A stretch of DNA of 64,000 nt. It comes from Neocallimastix lanati (nom. inval.) (Eukaryota > Neocallimastigomycota > Neocallimastigomycetes > Neocallimastigales > Neocallimastigaceae). The notes beneath the pieces were generated by a model that worked only from the letters and a program-made list of their open reading frames with translations, searched no databases and was not told the origin of the DNA. The stretch is taken from positions 777,501 to 841,500 of the forward strand of contig JACVTC010000012.1 in NCBI GenBank assembly GCA_016946835.1, written 5' to 3'. The translations under genes and the position numbers were made by a program. Shown here in pieces: positions 14,219 to 28,300 of the stretch; position 1 is the first letter of the stretch; each line of letters begins with the position of its first letter.

Positions 14219-14247
14219 GCAATTCAGTAATAATATATTTAATTAAT

Positions 14248-14285
<38 letters not shown>

Positions 14286-14407
14286 AATATCAATTTCAAT
14301 TTACATAATATTTTCTCCTTTAACAAAATAATAAAATTAAATATATCATATTATGTAATAAATTATTAGTCAATTATTTTATATTTTATATTTATTTAAT
14401 TCTAGTG

Positions 14408-14442
<35 letters not shown>

Positions 14443-14526
14443 AATAATAATAATAATAATAAAAATTATAAAAAAAAAAAGTTAGTTGCTACTTATTATT
14501 TTAGAACAATGGAATCTTTTCCTTTA

Positions 14527-14712
14527 TTATTTTTTTGATTTTTCAAATAGTTTTCCTTTAGTAAGGATAAAGCGATGCTGCTATTTCTTACGGACAATAA
14601 TTGCATAGAAGATTTTATATTTAAAAAATTTCATCATTTCATCAATTAACTTAATTTGACCTTTATTAGTTATGCCCACCCAACAATAAGAACGACCATT
14701 ATACTCCTCAAT
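14527..14712 (-). pseudogene. Coding-like relic, unrecognised
   Basis: One minus-strand frame from 14712 to 14527 runs 61 codons with a single internal stop, with a protein-like mix: IEEYNGRSYCWVGITNKGQ, IKLIDEMMKFFKYKIFYAI, then HRFILTKGKLFEKSKK. It lies at the edge of a GC-richer island that also holds the repeat at 14846-15085 and may belong to the same dead transposon. The family is not recognised. Confidence 0.35.
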
Positions 14713-14845
14713 GATTTATTTTATTTAATATATATTTACAAGGGATTTCCTAGCATATGGGTGGGTGCGTATGCATGTAGATAAATTCTATAAATTAGTA
14801 ATCGTTCTGACTAATTATATAAAATTACCAAGTAAATTAGAATGT

Positions 14846-15085
14846 TATCTCATCGGGTTAGGTTATACTGGAAGGAAGTCAGGAACTGGAGAGGCACTCC
14901 GAGAAAAAATCTTACCAGAAAATTCTCATCAATAATAGGCATGTCAGAGCGCCAATGCTAAACACTCACTAAGGCCGTCCAGCAGGGAAAATAATCTCCT
15001 ATGCGAAAGCATACCGAGATGTTGTGACTTCCTTAATATTCTCATGCCTTGAGGAAGGCTAAAGGAAGTTTAAAAAAAAAAAAAG
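14846..15085 (+). repeat. Interspersed repeat with poly(A) tail (LINE/SINE-like end)
   Basis: The block starts at GGGTTAGGTTATACTGGA and ends with AAGGAAGTTT plus an A run. It is much richer in G+C (words such as GGCACTCCGAG and AAGGCCGTCCAGCAGG) than the desert around it. Head and tail recur in the patch near 675-760. An A-tailed, GC-richer fragment suggests a non-LTR retrotransposon 3-prime end or a SINE. No open frame was recognised. Confidence 0.5.
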
Positions 15086-15529
15086 TTCAAAAAAAATAAA
15101 ATTAAATAAATTAACTAATTTATTAAATAAATCAATTCAATATATTTACAAATGAATTAATAACATAATAATAGTTCTTAATAAAATTGTAATAAAAAAA
15201 AAGAAGAAAAAAAGTATATAAATAATTAATACTAAATAATTGAATTGAAATAGTTGAATAATAAATAATAAATAATAAATATTAAAAAGAATAAAAAGAG
15301 TATTTATTAATAAATAATAATAAATAATAAATAATAAATAATAAATAATAAATAATAAATAATAAATAATAAATAATAAATAATAAATTATAAATAATAA
15401 ATAATATATTATGTATTATATAATAATAAATAATTGGACATAATTCTTTACGTTTTTTTATTTATTATTTATTATTTATTTATTTATTAATTAATTTATT
15501 TATTATTTATTGTGCATTTTTTTTTTACT

Positions 15530-15564
<35 letters not shown>

Positions 15565-15668
15565 TACAGTTTAAGAATATATATATATGTTTATATATAT
15601 ATATAAAGAAGTGTATTTTATATATATATCTTTTTTTTTGAACAATTTTTTCTTATAATAATAAATAT

Positions 15669-15705
<37 letters not shown>

Positions 15706-15744
15706 TAATAAAAATTAAATATATAAATATATTTTAAATTTAAA
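15086..15744. repeat. AT-rich upstream region with (TAATAAA)n array
   Basis: It holds one copy of the core AGAGTATTTATTAATAAATA near 15297 followed by a ~110-bp (AATAAAT)n tract, then T runs. No coding signal was seen before the gene at 15745. Confidence 0.7.
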
Positions 15745-16212
15745 ATGCAAAATGATATTGAAAGTAATTTATTTAGCAATAAAGGAACAAAAATCTTATA
15801 TTCCCAAAAAATCTTTTATAAATCAAAAGTTAAATTTTCTAATAGAAAGTTCTCTGAGATAAATTTTTACTCAAGAAATTTTAAAACGAATAAAAATTAT
15901 AACTTAGTAAAAGTTGAAATGTGTATTCCTTTCACCGGATTAGATACTGCAGAAAAATGTGCAAGAATTGTAGCTTATATTGATAATGAAGTAATATGTG
16001 ACTTGACTATTCATACTCCAAAAAAATGGCTTTTACGTCCTATTTATATTTCTGGATTTTCTTTAAATGTTAATGAAGGAAAGCATAGGTTTAAAATAAA
16101 AGCTTGTGTGGAAAGTGGAAACTTATATATACCCTATGTAGAATCAGGTTTTTTTAAAAAACCGAAGGAGCCAAAAAAATTTTGTTCATTACTTATTACT
16201 GGAATAAATTAA
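15745..16212 (+). CDS. 155-residue beta-rich protein, paralogue 3
   Basis: This is the third paralogue, equal in length to the first and aligned throughout: YSQKIFYKSKV, NRKFSEINFYSRNF, VKVEMCIPFTGLD, ARIVAYIDNEVICDLTIHT, ISGFSLNVNEG, HRFKIKACVESGNLYIP, EPK and SLLITG. It is more basic than the other two, with many added Lys in the N-terminal half and between residues 140 and 150, so its partner or substrate may differ. The start is a plain ATG in AAAATGCAAAA context. The frame is intact and ends in TAA. GAACAATTAA follows at about 16239 as in the other copies. Any downstream ankyrin relic is reduced to a faint trace near 16465-16535. Confidence 0.8.
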   Translation: MQNDIESNLFSNKGTKILYSQKIFYKSKVKFSNRKFSEINFYSRNFKTNKNYNLVKVEMCIPFTGLDTAEKCARIVAYIDNEVICDLTIHTPKKWLLRPIYISGFSLNVNEGKHRFKIKACVESGNLYIPYVESGFFKKPKEPKKFCSLLITGIN

Positions 16213-17904
<1,692 letters not shown>

Positions 17905-18095
17905 ATTTTAAGGAATTATCCAATAGACAACTTGTTTCTTGTTCTTTCTAGTAGTATATCTGCTCACAAATTTATAATATTGTCTTTCCAATAAGGAACT
18001 TTTCAAATGGTTTTAATGAAACCTAAAATAAAATCTCTTAAATGGTCTAAATATATTTGTAATACGAAGTGCAAAGGTATATTCATTCACATAGT
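17905..18095 (-). pseudogene. Short coding-like relic
   Basis: On the minus strand one frame gives protein-like pieces (NEYTFALRITNIFRPFKRFY, then LERQYYKFVSRYTTRKNKK) with one stop between them. The residue mix differs from the surrounding low-complexity DNA. The family is not recognised; an old transposon scrap is likely. Confidence 0.25.
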
Positions 18096-18239
18096 CACTT
18101 TTTTTTTTTTTTTTTTTTTAATTTTAGCGAATGAACTTGAATCTAGTTACTAAGAATTTTCCTCGGATGATATGGTTATAAAAATTTTTTTAGTGATATT
18201 TATTAAAGTATGGGTAAAAAAAAAAATCAAATCTTTTAT

Positions 18240-18392
18240 CCCAATGGAACTTAAAGAAGGGAGAGTTGCATTTCGACAGGTTGCATTTCGACAAGTGAGT
18301 ATTAATATAAATAAATGAATAAATAAATAAATATTAATTCAAAATAACTTTTTTTTAAAATTGTTTTTATTCGATATTAATAATATTTAATT

Positions 18393-18424
<32 letters not shown>

Positions 18425-18540
18425 TAATTATCAAATTTGGCGAAATGCAACTTGGCGAAATGCCACATTTTTTAATACGCCACATGCTTTAAAAAATTGG
18501 CGAAATGCAGCTGGCGAAATGCCCCACACCTTAAAGAACT
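18240..18540. repeat. Cluster of GGCGAAATGC-type motifs
   Basis: TTGCATTTCGACA occurs twice in tandem near 18265-18295. Then, after ~130 bp of (AAAT)n, the inverted form TTGGCGAAATGC / TGGCGAAATGC occurs three or more times near 18435-18525, with ACGCCACAT between. Similar clusters lie at 36810-37105, 41465-41830 and 42825-42870. The inverted arrangement around a short AT core looks like a small non-autonomous inverted-repeat element. Confidence 0.55.
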
Positions 18541-18599
18541 AGCGTTTCATTGCCCATATTATGTAAAGAAACTTTCTAATGATAAAAAAAAAAAATTTA

Positions 18600-21420
18600 G
18601 CTTACAATCATATCAAACTTTTTTTTTCTGATTACCCTAATATTAATGCTTATTAGGATCAATTTACTCGATATCATAAATTATGGAAGACTACTACTAA
18701 GAAAATTAAATATACTATTCCCTCAAACCATTATAAAGCAAATATGGTTGAAATTACTAATTTTTAATTTATTTTATTTCTAAGAATTATTACTGTGAAT
18801 GGAACGGTCTTAAAAAAAAAAAAAAAACAGCAAAACCTGCATATTCGCTCTCCTCTCCTTATTCATATTAAATCCAAAAAATGATCAAAATTTTTTATTG
18901 TCCCCTGAGGATCATCTTAAATTGATGGGCTGAACCTTATTGAGATTTGTCATCAGATTCTACTGAACCTAGTCTTAAATAGGGATTATTGGGAAAATGT
19001 TTTCCGTAATAATCAACGTTCATCCTAATTATTACAAGGAAAATTAATAAATAATTATTGCAATCGAACAAGAGATAATAATTTGGAATTTTTTTAATTA
19101 ATACTAGATTCATCGAAGGTGATATATAGATTCTTGCATATCAAGATATTTATCATTGCTGATATCTTTACCGAGAACATTGCTAATATCAATCAAAACC
19201 GAATTTAAAGGAATGGCTATATTCATAGGGGGAAAGGATAGCCAAACGTAAGTAGCAAAAATTGCCACTATTGCCAACGTTATAAAGCTCCCAAATTTTA
19301 TACACACCTATTTCATCATATAAAGTTACACTAAACCTTGTTATTATCGGAATTATCTGTTAAAACCAAAATATAGCCAATAGACTCATAATAACCAACA
19401 ATAAAAGCTAGTTCTTTGGGTAAAGAAACCCAAATGATTAACTGTATAGATTCTCCTGATTTGTCAATCATAATGGAGTTGTTTCATATATTTAACCATA
19501 TCCTCATCTTCAGCCATTTCCCCTGTCAAAAAAAAAAAAAATAGTAAAGAGCATCAGCAGTGATAATATTAAATGACCATTATTTATCGATTTCGAATCA
19601 AGCGGTATAATCTCTCCACTGCCAATGCAGCCTATTTACTCCATCTGACGAAATCAGGTATGAATTCTCCTCTTGCTAGAGGAGAATTCATCCCTGATTT
19701 CATTTAATACTAAGCAAGAAAAATAGACCATCTAATGAATTAGTGGAAAATTCCGTTGTGCGTAATATTCCTGGAAATGATAATGATATCCTAAAAGAGA
19801 ATTGCCGGCTCAAATACCAATAATCCTGGCTGGGCTGCACTCTCCCTAAGACGCTATATCTTCGAGCCGACTCTGGCGAAATCAGCATTGCTATCATCAA
19901 TTGTAAGTGTGATGATGTTGCTTCGGTTGATTGCGACATGACTATTCATCTTAAAATCATTTCGTTTGATATAGAATGCTAGTCTTATGATAATATGGCC
20001 TGCCTTTAAAATATTAATAATAAATTCACCATGATAAGCGTTGTATACAATTACAATGATGTCACAAAAAAACATTTATTATACCATCAAATTAATGCTA
20101 GAATCGTGGATAAGTCTGATTACATGCCGCTGTATTATGATAATGAATGAAACATGTTATTAGACTTCTTTAATTTGATCCAAAGCCTTATCTTGGGTTG
20201 TATTCTATTCCCAAAGAATCTTCATATACATATTTAGGTATCCCTTTCAGAAACAATCTTTCACTCAAACTTATTATTGTTTATGGAGTGTAAAGTTTAG
20301 AAATCCTTATACTCATTCTCCAGTTTCTTAACCAATAGGCTGATTCCTTTACCTTGTAAGAGATATAAATATTAATATATAATTCAAATAAGAAATTATT
20401 ATAAAAATTATTATTAAGAAGATATAAATTTAATATTTAATAATTATTTTTAAATATATTAATATGTTGCTATATATATTAGTTATATATCAAAATTTTT
20501 CCTATTGCTGGATTTTGTGTTTCCCATCAAATCAAATGAATTGTTAAATGGAAAAATTATAAATTTATTATAAAGGATCTAATAGAGAATATCCCTAAGA
20601 TGCCATATTTTTCTTGGACGAAAAAAATCACACTCTCTCTATAGAAAAATTATGAGATGAAAATATTAAGAAATATAAAGATGTAATTGAATTCTACTGG
20701 TCAAATAATGGCAAACATTATGAAATTAAAAGTATAAATCATGATAAATACAAATATATTGAAACAAGAAAATTATTTAAGCTCAGCCTTGAATATCCCC
20801 CAATTTAATTTAGGTTTTAACAGGATTTAAAGATTAAGAGCTATCAGAAGTGGTTGAGTTTTTTTTGACAGTTGTCCAAAAGTCTACCCGTGCTGTGGAG
20901 AAGGTGAACAGTGGTTCACCATTGGATATTCGAATGTTCTTCTATTCATTATATAGATGGAAATCTTTAGATTTCATTAATGACTTTTTCATAATATTCA
21001 GTGATAAAGTAAGGACTCTTTCCTTATTACCAACATATTCTAATATTTTGGAACAAGAAAATTTTATCAATAAATATAATTACATATTCCTTCTTGAATG
21101 GAATTTCAATTTTAGAAGAGCTACAATTTCGATACTGGAGAAAAAGTAAACAACTCTTAAACAGTTCACAGGGTCTACCGTTCGGTATATTGTGGGGAGG
21201 GCTTGCTAGTTATCTTGCTAAAGCAATATCTATCATTAGTTCTAGTTAGTAATCCTTTATTACCAAGAGTAACTACATCATATAAATATGGCTTTGTAAC
21301 GATAACTATTAGTAATCCTATTTTATATATTTCAGACACAAATACTAACAGTCTCACAGAATCTTTAGAGAGTAATTCTATTAATGAGAAATTTTTTTTT
21401 TATTTTCAAGGGAGAGTTTA
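18600..21420 (+). pseudogene. Decayed LINE-like coding region
   Basis: The G+C content rises and protein-like pieces appear in shifting plus-strand frames. Examples are KLWKTTTKKIKYTIPSNHYK near 18690, YWENVF near 18985, ALLSS near 19890, a TYLGIPF word near 20235 (typical of the segment after the catalytic core in LINE reverse transcriptases), and a 99-codon open piece at 20850-21149. Stops and frameshifts are many. No YxDD motif survives that I can read, so the LINE call rests mainly on the TYLGIPF context and general style. The last ~800 bp may belong to a different dead gene. Confidence 0.4.
19650..19701. repeat. Long hairpin
   Basis: TGAATTCTCCTCT at 19661-19673 pairs perfectly with AGAGGAGAATTCA at 19678-19690 around a TGCT loop. 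The flanks GAAATCAGG and CCTGATTTC add nine more pairs after a small bulge. About 22 pairs survive inside a region that is otherwise heavily decayed. Confidence 0.85.
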
Positions 21421-22331
21421 GTGGATCCCACACTATCTATTTTAAAAGAGGTTGCTCTTTTGCTTTATTATTTTAGATTTAAATGGTGATCATATTACTA
21501 CAATTACTACATATTATATACATCACATTGAAATTTTTTTTAACTTCTGAACTTATATTCTATATTACATTAAATTTTCTAAAATTAATTAATTTTTTTT
21601 TTTTTATTTATAATTTTTATTATTTTTTATTTTACTTAATCTTTTATATACATTTTATTGATATCTTTAAATTATATAATGTTAAAATATAAAAAATATA
21701 ATTATTTATTTAATAAAACACTGGAGGTGTATTCTCTTCCTTGACTAAAAAAATTTTTTAAAACATATATATTTATATAATAAATAATACAAAATAAAAC
21801 AATAACTCATTCATAGCCATTCACTCACCATTGTATAGTTTATTCATTGGCTATTCATTGTATTCAAATATAGTTCAAAATTATTAATATAAAATTCATG
21901 ATTATTTAAATTAAGAATTTTATTAATTCTAAATTTTAATAATCATGAACTTTATATTTATTTATTATTTTTATTTAATATATGCATTTAGTATTTTCTT
22001 TTAATTTTTTTTTTTTTATTTTAATTTTTAATTATTTAGCAACTAAATTGTTGTTATAAAGTATTATTAATTATTCAATATTTGTCAATATATCATATTA
22101 AATAAACATATTTAAAAGGAATAATTTATTAAATATTATTTTTGTTTTACTTTATTATATTATATTTTTATTTAATATAATTATTTTATGTAAAATGTTT
22201 TTTTTTATAATTAATTTAAAATATAAATTATTATATTATATTTTTATTTAATATAATTATTATATGTAAAATGTTTTTTTTATAATTAATTTAAAATATA
22301 AATTAAAAAAAAAGATGTATATATTTTCTAT
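21421..22331. other. AT-rich stretch downstream of the giant gene
   Basis: It contains a near-duplicate ~75-bp unit (TATTATATTTTTATTTAATATAATTATT...ATGTAAAATG) near 22150-22215 and 22225-22290. No gene was seen. It holds the presumed 3-prime end of the minus-strand gene at 22332. Confidence 0.6.
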
Positions 22332-25300
22332 TTAATCGACATCTTTTCTTAAATTCATGAAAAAATGTTTAGGATTATTCATAACATCAAAAACAACAGC
22401 TAAAACATACTCATTTGGATATATAATACTTTCCATCATATTGATTTGCATTTTACTAAGATAAAATGGAACTTTAGTACTATTAAATTCATGTTTAGTT
22501 GATTTAACTTCAATATAAATTGTACGATCATCCATAGTTACAACGACAATATCATAATGAGAACCGTCTTCAGAAATAGTGTAAGTTTTTCCTCTATAGT
22601 CTAATTTTTGTCCTATTCCATTTTTACTTAACATTCTCCATTCAACGGATTTAAATTTTCCAGAATTAAGAAGCAATTCATAGATATACGCTTCACCACA
22701 ATTACCAGTTCTTTTATTAATAGGATTTGAATAATCAAAATCATCGTAATAATCAAACATATCATTAATTGTCCTACTATAGAAATCTCTTTCACCATCA
22801 TCTAAGGCATCTAAGGTTGAATTAAAAGCCAAACTAATATTTTTACCACTATTTGTTTTAAAATGTTTAATTTCAGTGCATGCCTCACTATTAATAAATG
22901 AACTATTAAAGAAATTTCCTTCATTATCATCTAATGTTGGATTAAAAACTAAACTAATATCTGAAGTACTGGTAGTTTCTAAGGTATTAAGATTATTATT
23001 AATTTTGTTTGGACTCTCCAAAAATTTTTTGATGTTGTCAATGTTATCATCAGAAAGATTTAAAATCATCTGAAACATTTGAATCAATTTTTTATTTTGC
23101 AATTTATCATCAGAAAGATTTAAAAACATTTGAAATATTTGAATTAGTTTTTCATTTTGTAATTTATCATCAGAAAGATTTAAAAATATTTGAAGTATTT
23201 GATTCATTTTTTCATTTTGTAATTTATTAGTTAATTGTTTTATATCAATCATTTTTTCTAAATTTGTTATTGCTATTAGTTTATCTTTATCATAAATGAC
23301 TTCAAATTTAATTTTTTCTTTTATTGAAAAAGTATATGGGAAATATTCATTTGATTTTTCCTCTCCTATCTCTTCAAAATATGTTTCAATTAAATTTGTT
23401 ACTGCATCTTTAAAATTTAAACTTGATTTATAATTTGGATCATTATAATACTTTTTTACCCATTCATCAATATCTTTACATACATCTTTATAAAATATAA
23501 ATTTTTTGATTTTAATATGATTTTCTATATTTTGATGAATAAGATGTTTTTTTATATCATAGCCAAGATTTTTAATTATATTTTTTAGTATTACTGGTAT
23601 TCTTTCATTTTCTTTTTCACAGTATAAATCAACTATATCACAAAATTCTTCATATTGATTTGGAATAATTTTTCCTTCTGAAGAAAATTTAATAATAACT
23701 TTTAAATATTCATATACTTTTTTCTTTTCTATATTTAAATAACTTGATAATAAATCAACATTATTATAATGCTCAATAATAGATTTAATTTCATTGTAAA
23801 TATACTTATTTGCCAACTCCCATAAACCTTTATTTCTTTTATCTCTTTCAATTTCACAAAATTCAATTTCTTCATCAATAAATATTTTATATATTGTTGA
23901 TAGTTTTCTTTGGTCATTATTATAATCAAATTCTTTTTCATTATTTCTTAAAAGTATATTAAATACATTTTCTACTGTATTTGCTTCTTTAGGAATAATT
24001 CTAATGAGATATTTTGAAGCCTTTATTTTATTATCATCTGGGATTGATTCATTCATATATGATTCATTTAAATAATTATTATAATCAAAGATTCTTTTTT
24101 TTCTATTATTTAATAAATTAATAGCTATTAATTCATTATCAATTAATTCTTTTTTAATATCTTTATTAAAATACTTATGCAAACACTCTTTAAATATTTC
24201 TGGAATATTTTCATCTTCATATAATTCTTCAATTTTACGGAATTTACCATTTTGATTTGGAATAATTGAATATTTTACATATAATGGATAATATTCTGAA
24301 ACTAATTTTAAAAATTTTTTCATAAACTTTATATTAAATGTTTCATTCAAATTTCTAAATCTTTTAATAATCATAATAAGGTTTTTAAATATAATTTCAT
24401 CAATTCCTTTCCATAAGCTTTCAGGAAATGAATTTCCATTTCTTTTTGTTGGCACTTTATCATTCCAAATTAATGAACATAATTCATATATTGTTTCTCT
24501 TTTTTCAATTAATTTTTTATCTTCATAATCATTTGGAATATATGAAATTAATATTAAAATTTTATCTGACCATGTTTCTGACCATTTATAACTATATTTA
24601 CTAAATATATAATTCACAAACCAAATGTCATGATCATCACAAATATTATCAACATTAATATTTTTATGAATATGATATAATTTCCATGGAAAGCCTAGTT
24701 CCTCAAGACATTCAATCATATTTTCTGGAACTTCTTTAGAGGTAGCAATATTATTATCTAATTTAATAAACTCAGAATTCATATTTGGAATAATATTATA
24801 ATTTTTAATAAATTCATTGTGATGGTTCTTAATAAATAATATAAAACTATTGATATATTTCCATGAATTTCCTATTTTATTTTCTAGATTAGTTATATTT
24901 TTAAAACTTTCTAAATATTTAATACATCTTTCCATTGTTATATAATTAATTCTTTCATCATTTGGCCAAATATGATTTTCAAAATTAATTGATTCTTCAA
25001 AAGTAGGAACCTGATTTTCATATATTTGAGAAATTAAATCATATGCTTCTTTTTGAATACTTTTTTCTTCATATTTTCCAATAATTGGAAGATTTACATT
25101 TGTAATTTTAACATGTTGTTTGCCATTCCATACAATAGGATAATTAATTAAGATATCTCTCATTGGTAAAATAAATTTCTCTTCATACCATTTATAATCA
25201 AAAAATTTAATTCCTTTAGGTAATTTATTAAGACCTCTAGTTAATAAATATCTATTTTTGATATCTTCATTTTGACAAACATTAATTAAAAGATTTTTAA

Positions 25301-28300
25301 ACATTTCTTGAGATCTTAAAAGGATCATTTTATTAATACCTGGATTAGAAATTTTTCCTGTTTGTTCATTAATTTCATCTCCGTCAAGAAGAATACATTT
25401 TCTTTCAGAATCTGGTTCAAAATCAGGACTATTAATAATAAATGGGAGTTCATGTTTCTCAGATCCTACTAATGGAAGAGAACAAAATAAACATGGTGAA
25501 GAATAATCAATATAAATATTATTATTATCTAATTCGATGGCACAACAAATTCTAAGATTACGATTTGTTTTAAATCTTTCACTTAATTTTTCGTTATGTT
25601 CTTCGATTTTATAACATAAAAATGTTTTATAATAATTATAATTATTATCATTTATTTTAAGAATTAATTTTTTGTATATATTATTACTATTTTGAATTTC
25701 TTTATGTGTAACAATATAAATATTCCCATTATCATTAAGTTTAATACTATTAATTTCAGGACAAAACATCATTACTTTACAAATATTTTTTCTAAAGTTT
25801 TGAATTCCCAATCGACCAGCGCCTTTATTTCTTTCTGTTTTAGCTATATATTCAAATTTTGTCCATCCATCTGACTTAATAGGATATCTATGTTCTTTTT
25901 CAGTTTTTCTCAATCCTTCCAAAAGTTCGTCATCATCTTCACCTTCTCTAAACATTGTAATTTCAAATCCTTGTGGAGTACTATTATTTTTCGTAATTTC
26001 TCCTGATATTTTAACAGTTTTAGAAAGGCAATGCGTAGTAAGAAATCCAGTACCAAAACGACCAGTACTCTCAATACTATTACTTTTACCTTCACTAAAT
26101 TTATATAATAACGCCATAAACGTTTGATTAGTAAATGGCGATCCATTATGCTTAAATTCATATAAATCATCCTTTACTGTAATTTCAATATCAACATTTT
26201 CTTTATCTTTATCATTCGCAATACTGTCTTTAGCATTTTGAACTAATTCCCATATCCAACGTTTACAATCTTCAGTTGAAGGATTTTCTAATTCTCTTAA
26301 TCTATTACGAACATTAGCAATGTATACTTTATCAAATATTTTTATCTTTTCATCACTATCAAAAAGAGAATTTGACATATTACTTATATAATCATCGATT
26401 AAATTTGAAGTAGCATTTCTATATTTAGAATTAGTATAAATTGTATTGTTTTGAATTTTTTCGTCCATAATTTCATCAATTTTATTTTTTAAATCTTTTG
26501 TTGAAAAATTTGGAATATTAAGTAATCTTCCAATTTTTGGATGAATAAGATATTCTCTGATATCATAGTCAAGTTCTTTAGAAATATCTTTGTAGTTTTC
26601 TGGTATTATTTCGATTTGATTTGATTTAGGATTTAATATTCCATCATTAAAAATATTATTTGAATCACAAAATATTTCATATTGATTTGGAATAATTTTA
26701 CCTTTTAAATTTCCTTTTAAAATTATGAATTTTAAATATTCAAATAATTGTGATTTTTCTATATTTAAATATTTAGATAATGAATCAACATTATTATGTT
26801 TTTCAATAATTTGTTCAATTTTAAAATAAATATATTTATTAGGATATTTCCATAATTCTTTATTATTATCATTTCTATCAATTTCAACAATTTCATTATT
26901 ATCTTTTACAAATTTTTGATATATATTTAAAAGTTTTCTTTGATCGTCTTGAAAATCTTTTTCTTCTTCATGAGATTCTTTAGGAATAATTCTAATAAGA
27001 CATTCAGAAGCTTCTACTTTATTATTAGTTTTTACCACTTTACTAATGAATAATTTCCTTAAGTAACTATTATAATCATATATTCTTTTCTTTCCATTAT
27101 TAATTAATGATTTTATCGATATTAATTCATTATCAATTAATTCTTCTTTAATATCTTTATTAAAATATTTAAGCATACATTCTTTAAATATTTCTGGAAT
27201 ATTTTCATCTTCATATAATTCTCCAATTTTACAGAATTTACCATTTTGATTTGGAATAATTGAATGATCTTTATATAATGGATAATATTCTGAAATTAAT
27301 TTTAAAAATTTTTTCATAAATTTTATATTAAATGTTTCAGTCAAATTTCCGATTCTTTCAATATGCTCAATAAGTATTTTAAATATAATTTCATCAATTC
27401 CATTCCATAATCTTTCAGGAAATGAATTTCCATTTCTTTTTGTTGGCATTGAATCATTCCAAATTAATGAACATAATTCATATATTGTTTCTCTTTTCTC
27501 AATTAATTTTTTATTTTCATAATCATTTGGAATATATGAAATTAATATTAAAATTTTATCTGGAGATTCAATGAGGTAACTTTGAATTGCTGATATTGCC
27601 ATATTAATGTTATCATCAATAAAAATATTATTTATATTAATATTTTTATGAATATGATATGATTTCCATGGATTACCTAATTCTTCCAGACATTCAATCA
27701 TATTTTCAGGAACTTCTTTAGAAGTAGCAATGTTATCCTTTAATTTAATAAATTCAGATTTCATATTTGGAATAATATTATAATTTTTAAGATATTTAAT
27801 ATGATGGTTCTTAATAAATAATATAAAACTATTGATATACTCCCATGAATTTCCTATTTTATTTTCTAGATTAGTTATATTTTTAAAACTTTCTAAATAT
27901 TTAATACATCTTTCCATTGTTATATAATTAATTCTTTCATCATTTGGCCAAATATGATTTTCAAAATTAATTGATTCTTCAAAAGTAGGCACTTTATTTT
28001 CATATATTTGAGAAATTAAATAATATGCTTCTTTTTGAATATTTTTTTCTTCATATTTTTTAATCATTGGAAGATTTACATTTGCATTTGTAATTTTAAT
28101 ATGTTGTTTACCATTCCATACAATAGGATAATTAATTAAGATATCTCTCATTGGTCGAATAAATTTCTTTTCATACCATTTATAATTAAAAAATCGAATT
28201 CCTTTAGGTAATGTATTAAGACCTCTAGTTAATAAATATCTATTTTTAATATCTTCGTTTTGACAAACATTAATTAAAAGATTTTCAAACATTTTTTGAG

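Noticed and set aside
21483-21692. 69-codon frame rich in Ile, Phe and Tyr
   Set aside because: Low-complexity A+T with no similarity to any known membrane protein and no flanking gene signals.
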